DNA of 34,986 bases from an uncultured Kangiella sp. (lineage in GTDB: Bacteria; Pseudomonadota; Gammaproteobacteria; Enterobacterales; Kangiellaceae), in the NCBI GenBank assembly GCA_950096615.1, contig CATNCP010000031.1, positions 1 to 34,986 on the forward strand, in the 5' to 3' direction. The position numbers were made by a program, and so were the translations under genes. A model generated the notes under the pieces. It was not told where the DNA came from and searched no databases. It saw only the letters and a program-made list of their open reading frames with translations. Shown here in pieces: positions 14,641 to 23,590 of this stretch (its first letter is position 1; every line of letters begins with the position of its first letter).

Positions 14641-15486
14641 ATGTCTAAAAAACGCTTTGAGACACGTAAAGTATGGGCTGGTGTTGGTACTGCTTTGTTA
14701 GCGACCAGTGCCGCAACTGCGACCGCAGTACAGGATGATGCTGAGACTTTATCCGCATTATCAAGCAACGTCGTCAGCTATTCAGCCATGTCGCTCGGCG
14801 AGGGTGGAGAAGGCGGCGAAGGTGGTGAAGGCGAGGGTGAGGGCAGCGCCTCCGTCGACTTAAGCACTGATAATGCCGCCTACTTAGCACATCTAGGCTT
14901 AATTCGTGGACACTTGTGGGTAGGTTTGAAGCTGTATCGTGAAGATCATATTGCTATGGCTAAGACTCACATGAAGCATCCTGAAGATGAGCTTTATGCT
15001 GGGCTACCGCCAGTGTTCAAAGCACGCGGTGTCGATGGGTTTGCGAAAGAGTTATCGACTTTAGCCGAGGCTGTTAACAACGAGCAAGGCGATGAAGCCG
15101 TTGAAGCGGCGTACGAGCAGTTGCTCAAAGCCATCACCAAGAGCGAAGGCATGTCAGCGATGACTGCAAAAGAAACCTTGCTGAGTATCAGCCAAATGAT
15201 CCGCACAGCTGCTGATGAATATGCGATTGGTGTTAAAAAAGGCGAGATTGTGAATGTTCATGAATACCAAGATGCTTACGGCTTCACTGAAATTGCGATT
15301 GAGCGATTGGAGCGCTTAAGTGACGAGCAAAAGAAGCAAGCCGCTTCTGATATAGCGAACACTAAAGCGTTGTTATTAGAGCTAAGAACCTTGTGGCCAA
15401 CAGTCAATCCTCAAGGCGATGTTGAGGGCGATGCGTCACACTTATATGGGGCTGCGGCTCGAATTGAGTTGAGAGCTCTCAATTAA
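14641..15486 (+). CDS. Exported Glu/Gly-rich protein with a His-rich conserved segment, possibly iron-linked
   Basis: A 281-residue protein. The start follows AAAAGGTAA. The N-terminus (MSKKRFETRKVWAGVGTALL) reads as a long export signal ending near TATA. A low-complexity tract of alternating Gly and Glu (about 53-68) is followed by a helical domain. That domain opens with GHLWVGLKLYREDHIAMAKTH and MKHPEDELYAGLPPVF (His91, His103, His110, His113 plus acidic residues), which could ligate a metal. I recall similar helical proteins in other proteobacteria but no assigned function. The Fur-like box and divergent PKHD hydroxylase suggest a role in iron acquisition or handling. An imelysin-type role is possible, but the GxHxxE motif is not seen. 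Confidence 0.75.
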   Translation: MSKKRFETRKVWAGVGTALLATSAATATAVQDDAETLSALSSNVVSYSAMSLGEGGEGGEGGEGEGEGSASVDLSTDNAAYLAHLGLIRGHLWVGLKLYREDHIAMAKTHMKHPEDELYAGLPPVFKARGVDGFAKELSTLAEAVNNEQGDEAVEAAYEQLLKAITKSEGMSAMTAKETLLSISQMIRTAADEYAIGVKKGEIVNVHEYQDAYGFTEIAIERLERLSDEQKKQAASDIANTKALLLELRTLWPTVNPQGDVEGDASHLYGAAARIELRALN

Positions 15487-15532
15487 GCGCAACTATAAGC
15501 GCAAAAAAGAACAGCGTTAAACATTATGATTT

Positions 15533-15556
15533 AAACCGCCTCCGGGCGGTTTTTTT
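15533..15556 (+). terminator. Rho-independent terminator after the Glu/Gly-rich gene
   Basis: AAACCGCC, loop TCCG, GGCGGTTTTTTT, 47 bases after the stop. The stem is nearly identical to the cox terminator. Confidence 0.92.
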
Positions 15557-15663
15557 GTGCTTGTGGGATACAATTGAGTCGATATAATTAATTAAAATAA
15601 AAGTTGCCGACAAAAAATTCATCCCTTGCGTGTTGGAATGCAAGTAACTAACTGAGAATTATC

Positions 15664-17451
15664 ATGAAAAAATGGTTTGCTGCATTTAACTCACTTATTC
15701 TGGCGTCACTGTTGTGGACTTGGGCTGGTTCAGTCCATGCTGCGTCTTGCTCTTTGCCCGGCAGCGATGGTGATCAATCTATATCAGGCGTCGTTAACAC
15801 CTATTTTGAAGGGGCTAGTAGCGTAGCTGCTGGTGCAACCTCAATCACTGTCGGCGCTAGTAGTGGCGCAGGGGAGCCGTTGTCAGCGGGTGATTTAATT
15901 ATCATCATGCAAATGCAGGATACACAGATTAACGCGGCTAACTCAAACGCCTATGGCGGCGGCGGAACTTCCGGACGAGGTTATACAGCGTTAAACCAGA
16001 CTGGACGTTATGAGTATGCGCGAGTAACGGCTGCCGCTGGTTCAAGCATCACTCTCAGCGAGGGGCTGACTTACAGTTATGTGAATGCCAACGCAACAGT
16101 AACACGCGGACAACGCCGCTTTCAGGTGATAAAAGTTCCACAATACAACAACGTGACCATCGGGGGAACTGTCACAGCTGCAGCATGGGATGGTCGTAAA
16201 GGTGGTGTTGTGGCGATTGATGTAGCCAATACCTTAACGGGTGCAGGAGGGACTGTGAGTACGACGGGGCAAGGCTTCCGTGGCGCAGCCCATCGTCTAA
16301 CCGGTAACGCTGCTAATGCTACAAACCGGGTGTTTTACGTGGATTCAGAGGGAAATAATAACAATGGTACTCGCTTGAGGCACTCGAGCAAGGGCGAAGG
16401 CACCGCGGGAACTCCCCAGTATATTTATAACGGAACTTTAGTCGTGGACACAAATGGCTTATCGAACGCTGACGGTTATCCAGGCGGCGATTATGGGCGA
16501 GGAGCGCCGGGAAATGCCGGAGGTGGCGGAAACGAATGGAGTAATCAAGGCAACGACTCTGGCGGTGGCGGCGGTGCGAATTTTGGTTTAGGCGGGCAAG
16601 GTGGAGCCGGTTGGAATCTTAATCCTGCTACGCAAAATGTTGGTGGTATTGGTGGGGAGAGCTTCCCATCCACTTTATCGCGCATTGTTATGGGCGGCGG
16701 TGGCGGTGCTGGACTGGCAAATAACGCAGGACAGCCTCACGGTGGTAATGGCGGCGGCATTATTATTGTCCGCTCCAACCTAGTCAGCGGTAGTTTGAAT
16801 CTAGTGTCTCGCGGCGCTAATGGCGTCAGCTCAACATTGAACGATGGTGGTGGTGGCGCTGGTGCTGGCGGAAGCGTGGTTATAACGGCGACCTCAGGCT
16901 TAGGGAACGTAAGCGTGGATGTATCTGGCGGCCAAGGTGGTGACGGTTGGCCTGTTGATAATGGCGCAAATGCGATGCATGGCCCAGGCGGCGGTGGTGG
17001 CGGTGGCTACCTGATTTATTCGCCAGGAGCTGGCATGCCGAGTGTTAACGTGACTGGTGGCCCTGCAGGCGTGACCACTACGCGTAATGAACCGCATGGC
17101 TCAAGCAGTGGTAACGGTGGTTCGCAGGTGGCTGGCGCTGAGCGTTATCCTTGCGCAGCTGATATCAGTGTGACTAAGAGTGACACCTTAGGCGACTATC
17201 AACCTGGTGTGAGTAGAACTTATACCATCAATGTTACTAATAATGGCCCAGCGGATGTGCAAGGTGCGGTTATTAACGATGTTGTTCCTGATGGCGTAAC
17301 TATCGACAGTGTTTCTTGCGCGCCCAGCGCCAGTTGTAGTGGGATTAGTACGGTTGGACAAACGATCCAAGTAACACTGGACGCAGATTTAGGTGAAACG
17401 ATTGCAATCAGTGTTGCAGTAACTTATTCCACAGATCCTGCAGATTACTAG
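15664..17451 (+). CDS. Secreted glycine-rich protein with one C-terminal DUF11 domain
   Basis: A 595-residue protein. A Sec signal (about 1-26, cut after VHA) precedes a domain starting CSLPGSDGDQSISGVVNTYF that is rich in small residues. Long runs of Gly, Ala and Asn follow (about 275-455, many GGGGG and GGxG turns), suggesting an extended or beta-helical surface region. A single DUF11 repeat (about 500-595: ADISVTKSDTLGDYQPGVS, then TNNGPADVQGAVINDVVPDG) ends the protein at VTYSTDPADY with no sorting signal, membrane anchor or further repeat. Proteins of this type are usually longer with several repeats and a C-terminal anchor, so the end may be truncated. A weak inverted repeat (CTTGC 15625 / GCAAG 15640) lies before the start. 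Confidence 0.8.
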   Translation: MKKWFAAFNSLILASLLWTWAGSVHAASCSLPGSDGDQSISGVVNTYFEGASSVAAGATSITVGASSGAGEPLSAGDLIIIMQMQDTQINAANSNAYGGGGTSGRGYTALNQTGRYEYARVTAAAGSSITLSEGLTYSYVNANATVTRGQRRFQVIKVPQYNNVTIGGTVTAAAWDGRKGGVVAIDVANTLTGAGGTVSTTGQGFRGAAHRLTGNAANATNRVFYVDSEGNNNNGTRLRHSSKGEGTAGTPQYIYNGTLVVDTNGLSNADGYPGGDYGRGAPGNAGGGGNEWSNQGNDSGGGGGANFGLGGQGGAGWNLNPATQNVGGIGGESFPSTLSRIVMGGGGGAGLANNAGQPHGGNGGGIIIVRSNLVSGSLNLVSRGANGVSSTLNDGGGGAGAGGSVVITATSGLGNVSVDVSGGQGGDGWPVDNGANAMHGPGGGGGGGYLIYSPGAGMPSVNVTGGPAGVTTTRNEPHGSSSGNGGSQVAGAERYPCAADISVTKSDTLGDYQPGVSRTYTINVTNNGPADVQGAVINDVVPDGVTIDSVSCAPSASCSGISTVGQTIQVTLDADLGETIAISVAVTYSTDPADY

Positions 17452-17475
17452 CTACGCTATATTCTTCATTGTGGC

Positions 17476-18483
17476 TTAGCTTCTATCTAAAAGGGGCTGA
17501 GCCTGTTCGACGATAAAATCATCCAGCCAACTTCTCAGCCTGCGGTCTTTAATGTAACCGCAATGGCCACCGTATTGTGTTAGGTATTTAGTGAAGTGCT
17601 CCGTATCAGGTAGTGAGTATATGTCTTTATACTCAATAATCGGATCGTCTTTACTCATTAAAACCGTTGTTGGTGTCGCTATATGACTCAAACGATCACC
17701 ACAAATGTTATAGCCATCAAAATAATCATTAATGGTTTCATAGTCACCATAGTACTTCACTAACGTTTCAGTCAGCTCTCGCATGGAGTCGGTTTTCAGG
17801 TCTTCATCTAAGTCATACAGATCTGGAAATAGTTCTTGTTTCTTGCGAATTGAGCGCTTCCACTTCAGCATAAAGTATTTGATGTAAAGCGATAGACTGG
17901 TTTCTAGCTTAATCAATATATCGGCTGGGTCGAGAGCTGGGCAAATAGCGATGGTTTTATTCAGCTGAATGTTAGCCTCTGTAGCTCTGTTGGCGACTCG
18001 TAGCGCAAAATTCCCACCCAGCGAGAAGCCGCACAGCAGGGTCTTACTCGGTGAAAATTGTTGTTGGATTTGGAAGACTGCTTGAACCACTTCGTCAATT
18101 CGATTGGAATGAAACAAGTCGGGATTAAGGTGGTGACTGCTACCATGATCGCGGAGGTTTAGTCTGACGACATTGAATCCCAGCTGATACAAAGTGTGAG
18201 CTGTGGATAGCTGGTAAAGAGACTCATGACTTCCTTCCCAGCCATGAATCAAAATCGCTAAGGGAGCATTCTCAGACGCTGCAGCTCGTGCGACAAAGCT
18301 TTGCAGCTTGATCCCATCTTCACACTCAATAATATGTTCATGACTATTCTCTATAAGTGTTTTGGCGCGTTTTTTTAGACTCTTACGTCGAAACTTGACG
18401 GTGGCCAATAACGACTGCACATGGGTATTTTTTGCCCACGCAGGAACTGGGAAAGAGATCTGTTGAACGGAATGCTCTGACAT
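17476..18483 (-). CDS. Alpha/beta hydrolase of the YheT/EMB8 family
   Basis: A 335-residue cytoplasmic hydrolase. Family signatures are the N-terminal PAWAKNTHVQSLLATVKFRR, the oxyanion-region HGWEGSHES (about 80-88), NLRDHGSSHHLN, and the nucleophile elbow GFSLGGN with Ser154. A likely Asp lies in MSKDDPII (about 277) and a His in GGHCGYI (about 302), completing a triad. The natural substrate is unknown for most members; esterase activity is expected. It lies 81 bases downstream of the HD-GYP gene on the same strand with no terminator between, so co-transcription is possible. Confidence 0.9.
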   Translation of the reverse strand: MSEHSVQQISFPVPAWAKNTHVQSLLATVKFRRKSLKKRAKTLIENSHEHIIECEDGIKLQSFVARAAASENAPLAILIHGWEGSHESLYQLSTAHTLYQLGFNVVRLNLRDHGSSHHLNPDLFHSNRIDEVVQAVFQIQQQFSPSKTLLCGFSLGGNFALRVANRATEANIQLNKTIAICPALDPADILIKLETSLSLYIKYFMLKWKRSIRKKQELFPDLYDLDEDLKTDSMRELTETLVKYYGDYETINDYFDGYNICGDRLSHIATPTTVLMSKDDPIIEYKDIYSLPDTEHFTKYLTQYGGHCGYIKDRRLRSWLDDFIVEQAQPLLDRS

Positions 18484-18564
18484 GAAATAACAAGGGCCGA
18501 TGGAATTGTGCTTACTGTAGGTGAATCAAGAGATTATTACAAATAGAACTCAGCGGTTACGGCT

Positions 18565-19908
18565 TTAAGCGGCGCCTTTGATGCCTTGAATGAATGATTC
18601 CAAATCAAACTCTACTTCGTTGTCCGCAAGGGTTTGTACAATACGCAACGGTTGTCCATCTTCATCTTTGGGATGTTTAGTAAGATCGATGGACCTTGGC
18701 TTAATTCGCTGTTTATTAGAGTCTGTGACTAACTCTAAAACTGGCTCCAGCTTGCTATTTTCGTTAACTGAAAGCACCACGCCAACCTGCCCGTTGTTCA
18801 GCTCGACTAAACTGCCCACTGGGTAGACGCCGACCATTTGTATAAACAACTTGATGAGGCGCTCGTCATAAAGATCGCCTTGACCTTTATACAGTTGGGA
18901 TAAGGCTCTTGAAGGCGACATGCCTTTGCGATAACAGCGGTCGCTGATCATGGCATCATAACTATCGACAATGGCGATAATGCGATCATAGGTCGATAAT
19001 AGCTCAGCAGCCACTTTGCGAGGATAGCCTCGCCCATTCATGCGTTCATGGTGGTTGTAGGCCGCTGTACAAACCCGTTCATCAATACCGCCGTGGTTGC
19101 GTAAGAAAACATAGCCCAAGACCGTATGTTCTTTGACGATTTTGTACTCATCTTCGGTGAGCGGACCTTCTTTATTAAGGATATGCTGTGGCACTTTCAT
19201 TTTGCCCACATCGTGCAACATGCCACACAAACCGAGTAACTCTAATTCTTTTCTTGGCAGTTGAAGGTATTTACCGAAAGCAATGGATAAAATGCCTACT
19301 CGTACACAGTGCTCAGCAGTGTATTCATCTTTACTTTTAATCTTGGACAGCCAAAACATGGCAGTTTCATCACTGAGAATGCTATCAACACAGCTAGAGA
19401 CAAGTTCCTTAGAGCCTTCAATATCAATTTTGCTATCCCGCTGGACATCCCGCATCAGCGTATTGATGTGTCGATGGGATTTATCAAAGGCTTTTTGTGC
19501 GCGAGGCATTTCTTCACGGAGACTAACGCTGGCTTGTCGCGGTGTTAAATTCGGCTTTTGATAAATCGGGCGTCGTTTTTTATCGAGCAGCTGCTGTGCG
19601 TAGATTGTTTTATAGGAGTGATGGTCGATAAAGACGTGCTGACAATATTTTTGTAGCAGTTCGATTTCATCTTCAGACTCAATGGTGACTTCTTGAAACA
19701 TCACTGGAACGTCGGTCCAAGGTCGGTCGAGTTCAATCACGGTCATGCCCTTGGCAAGCTTACCAACAGGGATTTTTTTCTTTTCGAGTTTATGTGAGGT
19801 AACAGAAGAACGAGAAGCTGTTTTCCTTGCTTCTGGCTTTGGCTGAAATCCTAAAAACTTTAATAATGAGCCGAACATAGATTTTGTCTCACTACCTCCA
19901 TTCCCCAT
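18565..19908 (-). CDS. HD-GYP domain c-di-GMP phosphodiesterase with DUF3391 N-terminus
   Basis: About 447 residues. An N-terminal DUF3391-type domain (KIPVGKLAKGMTVIELDRPW) is followed by an HD-GYP domain whose metal ligands all appear intact: AEHCVRVG, LHDVGKMKVP, KEHTVLGY, NHHERMNGRGYP and VDSYDAM. It should hydrolyse the second messenger c-di-GMP, favouring motility over biofilm. The start is uncertain: a TTG at 19926 opens the frame, ATG at 19908 is used here, and a second ATG at 19878 begins MFGSLLKFLGF. None has an ideally spaced ribosome site. It is divergent from the nuo operon, with 282 bases between. Confidence 0.92.
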   Translation of the reverse strand: MGNGGSETKSMFGSLLKFLGFQPKPEARKTASRSSVTSHKLEKKKIPVGKLAKGMTVIELDRPWTDVPVMFQEVTIESEDEIELLQKYCQHVFIDHHSYKTIYAQQLLDKKRRPIYQKPNLTPRQASVSLREEMPRAQKAFDKSHRHINTLMRDVQRDSKIDIEGSKELVSSCVDSILSDETAMFWLSKIKSKDEYTAEHCVRVGILSIAFGKYLQLPRKELELLGLCGMLHDVGKMKVPQHILNKEGPLTEDEYKIVKEHTVLGYVFLRNHGGIDERVCTAAYNHHERMNGRGYPRKVAAELLSTYDRIIAIVDSYDAMISDRCYRKGMSPSRALSQLYKGQGDLYDERLIKLFIQMVGVYPVGSLVELNNGQVGVVLSVNENSKLEPVLELVTDSNKQRIKPRSIDLTKHPKDEDGQPLRIVQTLADNEVEFDLESFIQGIKGAA

Positions 19909-20100
19909 ATTAATGAATCTACCCAAATTTGCAATAAAAAGTGAGATGGCTCACAAAAATTAACATTCGTTGGGTTTAAAAGAGGCACAAGGCTCTGGAA
20001 GTTGTGGAAACTTTCCAAGGTGTTCTGGGTGTATATCAAACACCACTAGCCAAACTAAAAATCTACTGGTAAGGTATTCGTTGTAAATGCCTAAATCTTA

Positions 20101-20129
20101 TTGATTAATAACAAGTTAGGGGCTATTTA
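20101..20129 (+). promoter_or_regulatory. Candidate nuo promoter with an overlapping FNR/Anr-like box
   Basis: TTGATTAATAACAA (20101-20114) matches the FNR/Anr site TTGAT-N4-ATCAA at 9 of 10 defined bases. Its first six bases can also act as a weak -35 (TTGATT), 17 bases from TATTTA (20124-20129). If both are real, binding would repress nuo without oxygen. Further upstream, GGTGTT (20019-20024) and AACACC (20039-20044) form an inverted repeat of unknown meaning. The rest of the 282-base gap shows nothing else I can support. Confidence 0.3.
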
Positions 20130-20190
20130 TCTTTGTTAGTTGCATTTTACGCTGACGGTAAATAAACCTTGAGGCAAACAACTTAGACCT

Positions 20191-20547
20191 ATGATAGAAC
20201 AATACGCACCCATTCTAGTTTTCATCCTAATAGGCTTACTATTCGGAGGAGGCTTACTGTTGGTTGGCTACTTTGCCAGTCCGACCAAGCCAAATGAAGC
20301 TAAGAGTAAACCTTTTGAATGCGGTTTTGATGCCTTCGAAGACTCTCGAATGAAGTTTGATGTAAGGTTCTATCTGGTTGCTATTCTCTTCATCATATTT
20401 GATCTCGAAATCGCTTTTTTGTTTCCATGGGCAGTAGTGCTTGATGACATCGGTTGGTTCGGCTTAATTTCTATGAGCGTGTTCCTACTGTTGTTACTCA
20501 TTGGTTTCGCCTACGAATGGAAAAAAGGCGCTTTAGAGTGGGAGTAA
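20191..20547 (+). CDS. nuoA: NADH-quinone oxidoreductase subunit A
   Basis: A 118-residue membrane subunit of complex I. Three membrane segments are visible. The loop after the first carries [20 protein letters not shown] with the conserved Cys, near the quinone pocket and membrane arm junction. [19 protein letters not shown] is highly typical. First gene of a complete nuoA-N operon. The ribosome site is weak. Confidence 0.97.
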   Translation: MIEQYAPILVFILIGLLFGGGLLLVGYFASPTKPNEAKSKPFECGFDAFEDSRMKFDVRFYLVAILFIIFDLEIAFLFPWAVVLDDIGWFGLISMSVFLLLLLIGFAYEWKKGALEWE

Positions 20548-20550
20548 CGT

Positions 20551-21111
20551 GTGGGTTTAGAGGAACAATTAAATAGCGACGGATTTGTGACCACCAGCAT
20601 CCAAGATTTGCTGGACTGGGCGCGCACCGGATCAATGTGGCCAGTAACCTTTGGTCTTGCTTGTTGCGCGATTGAAATGATGCATGCTGGAGCGGCTCGT
20701 TATGACATGGATCGTTTCGGTGTCATTTTTCGTCCAAGCCCTCGCCAATCTGACGTGATGATTGTGGCTGGAACCCTGACCAACAAAATGGCTCCGGCGT
20801 TACGCCGAGTTTACGACCAAATGCCAGAACCTAAGTGGGTCATTTCAATGGGCTCATGCGCTAATGGCGGTGGTTATTATCATTATTCCTACTCTGTGGT
20901 TCGTGGTTGCGATCGAATCATCCCCGTTGATATTTATGTGCCTGGTTGTCCTCCGACGGCAGAAGCATTGCTCTATGGAATTATACAGCTACAGAATAAA
21001 ATTAAGCGGCAGACGGTTATAGCGCGTAATTCTCGCCGAAATAAGAATGACCAAAGCACGAAAGACAGCGCTGATAAATCATCAGACGCAAGCGAGGTGA
21101 CGAGTGCCTGA
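20551..21111 (+). CDS. nuoB: NADH-quinone oxidoreductase subunit B
   Basis: A 186-residue peripheral subunit that holds the terminal 4Fe-4S cluster N2, which passes electrons to quinone. Ligands are visible as the Cys38-Cys39 pair (GLACCAIEM), Cys103 (GSCANGG) and Cys133 ([11 protein letters not shown]). The start is a GTG, 3 bases after the nuoA stop. The last 25 or so residues form a polar Ser/Asp/Lys tail beyond the conserved core. It overlaps nuoC by 8 bases. Confidence 0.97.
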   Translation: MGLEEQLNSDGFVTTSIQDLLDWARTGSMWPVTFGLACCAIEMMHAGAARYDMDRFGVIFRPSPRQSDVMIVAGTLTNKMAPALRRVYDQMPEPKWVISMGSCANGGGYYHYSYSVVRGCDRIIPVDIYVPGCPPTAEALLYGIIQLQNKIKRQTVIARNSRRNKNDQSTKDSADKSSDASEVTSA

Positions 21112-21796
21112 AGCTTTAGTTAAGCAGCTTGGTGAGGTATTTGGAGATTCGCTAGTTGCTTGCGAAGAAGCGCTTGGTGAAGTCACTATTGAGGTTGGTA
21201 AAGACGACTTGCTTGAGGTCTGCGCGACTTTACGCGAACACGACGAACTTGCCTTCGAGCAGCTGATGGACTTAACCGTTGTTGATTACTTGACCTACGG
21301 CCAAGATGAGTGGGCGACCACTGAAGCGACGGGCGCTGGATTCAGTCGTGGCCGTGAGGACTACCAACCGGTTAAGAAAACTTGGCAAAGAGAGCGGTTT
21401 GCTGTGGTTTATCATCTCCTTTCTATTGCTCATAACCGTCGCTTGCGAGTGACGTGTTTTATTAAAGAAAATCGCCCGACAATCCCTTCGGTGATTGATG
21501 TGTGGGCAAGCGCTAACTGGTATGAGCGTGAAGCATTTGATTTGTTTGGAGTGCTTTTTTCTGGCCACCCAGATTTACGCAGAATTTTAACGGACTATGG
21601 CTTTGTGGGACATCCTTTCCGCAAAGACTTCCCTTTGATTGGAAATGTTGAGTTACGTTTTGATGCGAAGCAAAACCGTTGTGTTTATGAACCTGTCTCT
21701 ATTGAACCAAGAGTCTTGGTGCCTCGAGTGATTCGTAAGAAAAAAGATAGCACGGTGTATGTGGCTGCACCTGAGCAGGGAGGAACCAATGGCTGA
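21104..21796 (+). CDS. nuoC: NADH-quinone oxidoreductase subunit C
   Basis: A 230-residue 30-kDa-type subunit of the connecting arm. The signature [20 protein letters not shown] and then [20 protein letters not shown] are intact. GTG start within the end of nuoB. Unlike E. coli it is separate from nuoD, with which it overlaps by 8 bases, giving translational coupling. Confidence 0.97.
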   Translation: MPEALVKQLGEVFGDSLVACEEALGEVTIEVGKDDLLEVCATLREHDELAFEQLMDLTVVDYLTYGQDEWATTEATGAGFSRGREDYQPVKKTWQRERFAVVYHLLSIAHNRRLRVTCFIKENRPTIPSVIDVWASANWYEREAFDLFGVLFSGHPDLRRILTDYGFVGHPFRKDFPLIGNVELRFDAKQNRCVYEPVSIEPRVLVPRVIRKKKDSTVYVAAPEQGGTNG

Positions 21797-23042
21797 AATC
21801 CGCAACTATACGGTTAACTTTGGCCCGCAACACCCGGCTGCTCATGGTGTATTACGTCTGATCCTTGAGATGGATGGCGAAACGGTGGTGCGTGCCGATC
21901 CTCATGTTGGTTTGCTGCATCGAGCGACTGAAAAGTTAGCTGAAAGTAAGCCCTATAATCAAAGTATTGGTTATATGGATCGCTTGGATTATGTGTCCAT
22001 GATGTCCAACGAACATGCTTACGTCATGGCGATTGAAAAACTGATGGGGATTACGCCACCTAAGCGTGCGCAGTATATCCGCGTCATGTTCGCAGAAATT
22101 ACACGAATATTGAATCACTTAATGTGGCTCGGGGCTCATGGTTTAGACATCGGCGCCATGACAGTATTTTTATACACGTTTCGTGAGCGTGAAACGTTAA
22201 TGGACGCGTATGAAGCGGTTAGTGGCGCACGAATGCATGCGACTTATTTCCGCCCAGGCGGTGTCTACCGTGATCTCCCTGAGAGTATGCCGCAATATAA
22301 AGAGTCGCCGTTCACGGACAAAAAGAAAGCAGATGAGTTAAATGCTAATCGCCAAGGCTCTTTGCTTGATTATCTACAAGACTTTACTGATAAATTCCCA
22401 AGCTGTATTGACGACTATGAAAGCTTGCTGACTGAGAACCGTATCTGGAAGCAACGTACCGTAGGGGTTGGTATTGTGCAGTCAGAGCGAGCATTACAGT
22501 TAGGTTTTTCTGGGCCCATGTTACGAGGGTCAGGTGTTGAGTGGGACCTGCGTAAAAAGCAGCCTTACGAAGTTTATGATGAGTTGGAGTTTGATATTCC
22601 TGTCGGTAAAGCGGGTGATTGCTACGACCGGTACTTGGTTCGCATGGAAGAGATGCGACAGTCGAACGACATTATTCGGCAATGTATTCAATGGCTTCAA
22701 GACAATCCTGGTCCTGTGATGTTGGATAACCATAAAGTGACGCCACCTAATCGTGAAGCCATGAAAGATGATATGGAGGCGCTTATCCATCACTTTAAGC
22801 TATTCACTGAGGGATACTGTGTCCCTGAAGGGAAGGCTTATGCGGCGATAGAGCACCCGAAAGGCGAGTTCGGCGTTTATATGGTGTCGGACGGAGCGAA
22901 TAAGCCATACCGCGTCAAAATCCGCGCGGCAGGTTTTGCGCATCTGTCGGCGATGAATGAAATGGTGAAAGGCCACATGCTGGCCGATGTGGTCGCAATT
23001 ATCGGCACGCAAGATATCGTCTTTGGCGAAATTGATCGTTAG
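21789..23042 (+). CDS. nuoD: NADH-quinone oxidoreductase subunit D
   Basis: A 417-residue 49-kDa-type subunit that forms the quinone-binding site with NuoB. The ATG at 21789 follows CAGGAGGAACC; a longer open frame from 21759 lies inside nuoC and lacks support. Family motifs are [48 protein letters not shown] and the C-terminal [18 protein letters not shown]. Length is normal for an unfused NuoD. Confidence 0.97.
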   Translation: MAEIRNYTVNFGPQHPAAHGVLRLILEMDGETVVRADPHVGLLHRATEKLAESKPYNQSIGYMDRLDYVSMMSNEHAYVMAIEKLMGITPPKRAQYIRVMFAEITRILNHLMWLGAHGLDIGAMTVFLYTFRERETLMDAYEAVSGARMHATYFRPGGVYRDLPESMPQYKESPFTDKKKADELNANRQGSLLDYLQDFTDKFPSCIDDYESLLTENRIWKQRTVGVGIVQSERALQLGFSGPMLRGSGVEWDLRKKQPYEVYDELEFDIPVGKAGDCYDRYLVRMEEMRQSNDIIRQCIQWLQDNPGPVMLDNHKVTPPNREAMKDDMEALIHHFKLFTEGYCVPEGKAYAAIEHPKGEFGVYMVSDGANKPYRVKIRAAGFAHLSAMNEMVKGHMLADVVAIIGTQDIVFGEIDR

Positions 23043-23053
23043 GTTGATGACTC

Positions 23054-23557
23054 ATGACTGATGCAAATCCACAAATATTACAAGACTTACTCAGCGCCGA
23101 TGGCTTTGAGAAAGTGGAAACTTGGGTCAGCAAGTATCCCGTCGAGCGGAAGCGTGCTGCGATTATTCCGATCATGAGTATCGTGCAAGAAGAGCATGGC
23201 TACCTTACACAAGAATTAATGGATGCGGTCGCTGACTATTTAGGGTGCCCTAAAATTGCAGCATACGAAGTCGCCAGCTTTTATTCGATGTTCCGTTTAA
23301 AAGAGGCTGGCAAATATGTTATTTCTTTATGCACCAATGTGTCGTGTATGTTGGCTGGCAGTGGCGACATCAAAAAGTGGTTTAAAGATGAGCTGGGTAT
23401 CAGCCCAGGAGAAACTACGGAAGACGGTATTTTTACGTTAAAAGAAGTTGAATGTATGGCTGCTTGTGGCGGTGCACCGATGTTAGAAGTAGACAAGCAG
23501 TACCACGAGAACTTGGATCTCGATAAGGTGGCAAGCCTTATTCGTGAATTAAAGTGA
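23054..23557 (+). CDS. nuoE: NADH-quinone oxidoreductase subunit E
   Basis: A 167-residue 24-kDa-type subunit with a thioredoxin-like fold binding the 2Fe-2S cluster N1a. Ligands are Cys93 and Cys98 (SLCTNVSCML), then Cys134 and Cys138 (ECMAACGGAPML). It is part of the NADH dehydrogenase module with NuoF and NuoG. It begins 11 bases after nuoD. Confidence 0.97.
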   Translation: MTDANPQILQDLLSADGFEKVETWVSKYPVERKRAAIIPIMSIVQEEHGYLTQELMDAVADYLGCPKIAAYEVASFYSMFRLKEAGKYVISLCTNVSCMLAGSGDIKKWFKDELGISPGETTEDGIFTLKEVECMAACGGAPMLEVDKQYHENLDLDKVASLIRELK

Positions 23558-23590
23558 GTTCATGATTAAGAATGCGGAGCTGAAATAAGC

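Noticed and set aside
14641-15486. Imelysin (insulin-cleaving-type iron peptidase) assignment
   Set aside because: Iron context fits, but the GxHxxE signature is not present, so the name cannot be supported.
15600-15663. c-di-GMP or other riboswitch before the DUF11 gene
   Set aside because: Only a 5-bp inverted repeat is present; none of the conserved riboswitch sequence blocks is seen.
16550-17010. GGCGGTGG-type runs as a DNA repeat or CRISPR-like array
   Set aside because: They encode Gly-rich protein in one continuous frame and show no regular spacer/repeat structure.
21759-21788. Longer nuoD start inside nuoC
   Set aside because: The family sequence begins at the ATG at 21789 directly after a strong ribosome site.
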